Part shown: piece after piece, positions 63,874 through 64,000 of the stretch | Layout of the letters: each line of letters opens with the position of its first letter | Position numbering within the stretch: position 1 is the stretch's first letter | Assembly (NCBI RefSeq): GCF_000292345.1 | Contig: NZ_ALOU01000075.1 | Coordinates: 34,425-98,424, forward strand | Origin: Cupriavidus sp. BIS7 | GTDB taxonomy: Bacteria > Pseudomonadota > Gammaproteobacteria > Burkholderiales > Burkholderiaceae | Direction of reading: 5' to 3' | DNA length: 64,000 nt | Notes under the pieces: generated by a model | What the model was told of the DNA's origin: nothing | What the model saw: the letters and a program-made list of their open reading frames with translations, nothing else | Database searches by the model: none | Position numbers and translations under genes: made by a program

Positions 63874-64000
63874 AAAAGGTCCTGATTCTTGGCGTCAACG
63901 GCTTCATCGGCCACCACCTGACGCGCCGCATCCTGGAAACCACGCAATGGGAGGTCTACGGCATGGATATGTCGTCGGACCGCCTGGGCGATCTGGTGAA
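63870..64000 (+). CDS. arnA: ArnA-type UDP-glucuronate decarboxylase/dehydrogenase (partial)
   Basis: The window holds the first 43 residues: MKKVLILGVNGFIGHHLTRR with the GxxGxxG NAD motif, then MDMSSDRLGDL as in ArnA dehydrogenase domains. It oxidatively decarboxylates UDP-glucuronate to UDP-4-keto-arabinose, the ArnB substrate. Its ATG overlaps the stop of the formyltransferase gene. The rest lies outside the window. Confidence 0.88.
   Translation, partial: MKKVLILGVNGFIGHHLTRRILETTQWEVYGMDMSSDRLGDLV

Overview
The window looks like a chromosomal segment of a beta-proteobacterium of the Burkholderiaceae, most likely Cupriavidus or a close Ralstonia relative. The basis is the high GC content, the Burkholderiales-type porin, and a joint toluene monooxygenase / phenol hydroxylase / meta-cleavage arrangement like that described for Ralstonia pickettii PKO1 (tbu/phl) and Cupriavidus. 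Species level is inference; no database was searched.

Layout. (1) 1-4176: a porin (cut by the window edge), an MFS carrier and a shikimate-dehydrogenase-like protein on the minus strand, and a 4-hydroxyphenylpyruvate-dioxygenase-like protein on the plus strand; the last two have altered substrate-binding residues. (2) 16886 down to 4196, minus strand: a complete phenol hydroxylase plus meta-cleavage operon (dmpKLMNOPQB, a GlcG/HbpS protein, then dmpC-D-E-H-F-G-I), turning phenol/cresol into pyruvate and acetyl-CoA. (3) 17552-22080, plus strand: a six-gene toluene monooxygenase operon (tmoABCDEF), followed by a TbuT-type sigma-54 activator (22323-24101), a FadL/TbuX-type outer-membrane hydrocarbon channel (minus), a second DmpR/PoxR-type activator and a GntR regulator. 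The 665-bp gap between the two oxygenase operons holds two divergent sigma-54 (-24/-12) promoters, two XylR/DmpR-like upstream activating sites placed almost symmetrically, and a 7-bp tandem repeat in the leader of the phenol hydroxylase operon. A third sigma-54 promoter with the same architecture precedes the channel gene. Toluene would enter through the channel, be hydroxylated to cresol by Tmo and to methylcatechol by the phenol hydroxylase, then be ring-cleaved.

(4) 28378-47276: a catabolic accessory region of unknown substrate. It has a TauD-type dioxygenase, an alpha-hydroxy-acid oxidase, a DUF849 (BKACE) enzyme, four SDR proteins, an epimerase, a medium-chain reductase, two related MFS carriers, two AraC regulators and a MalT-like LuxR regulator. 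A beta-lactamase-fold protein and one SDR have lost their catalytic residues. Tandem 17-bp half-sites repeating every 21 bp precede several of these genes and are candidate AraC operators.

(5) 47326-48888: a terminator, tRNA-Arg(ACG), an autotransporter-like protein, and tRNA-Leu(CAG) with a duplicated 3' end. (6) 54283 down to 48998, minus strand: a pyrimidine salvage/catabolism operon (GTP-cyclohydrolase-II-like URC1, DUF1688 URC4, upp, RutR-like regulator, codA) with a RutR-like operator in front. (7) 54526-58266: an acyltransferase, a GltI-like binding protein and two exported proteins of unknown function. (8) 58673-64000: an arn operon (arnT, arnE/F-like, arnB, arnC, and separate formyltransferase and dehydrogenase genes replacing bifunctional ArnA) for 4-amino-4-deoxy-L-arabinose modification of lipid A; it runs off the end of the window.
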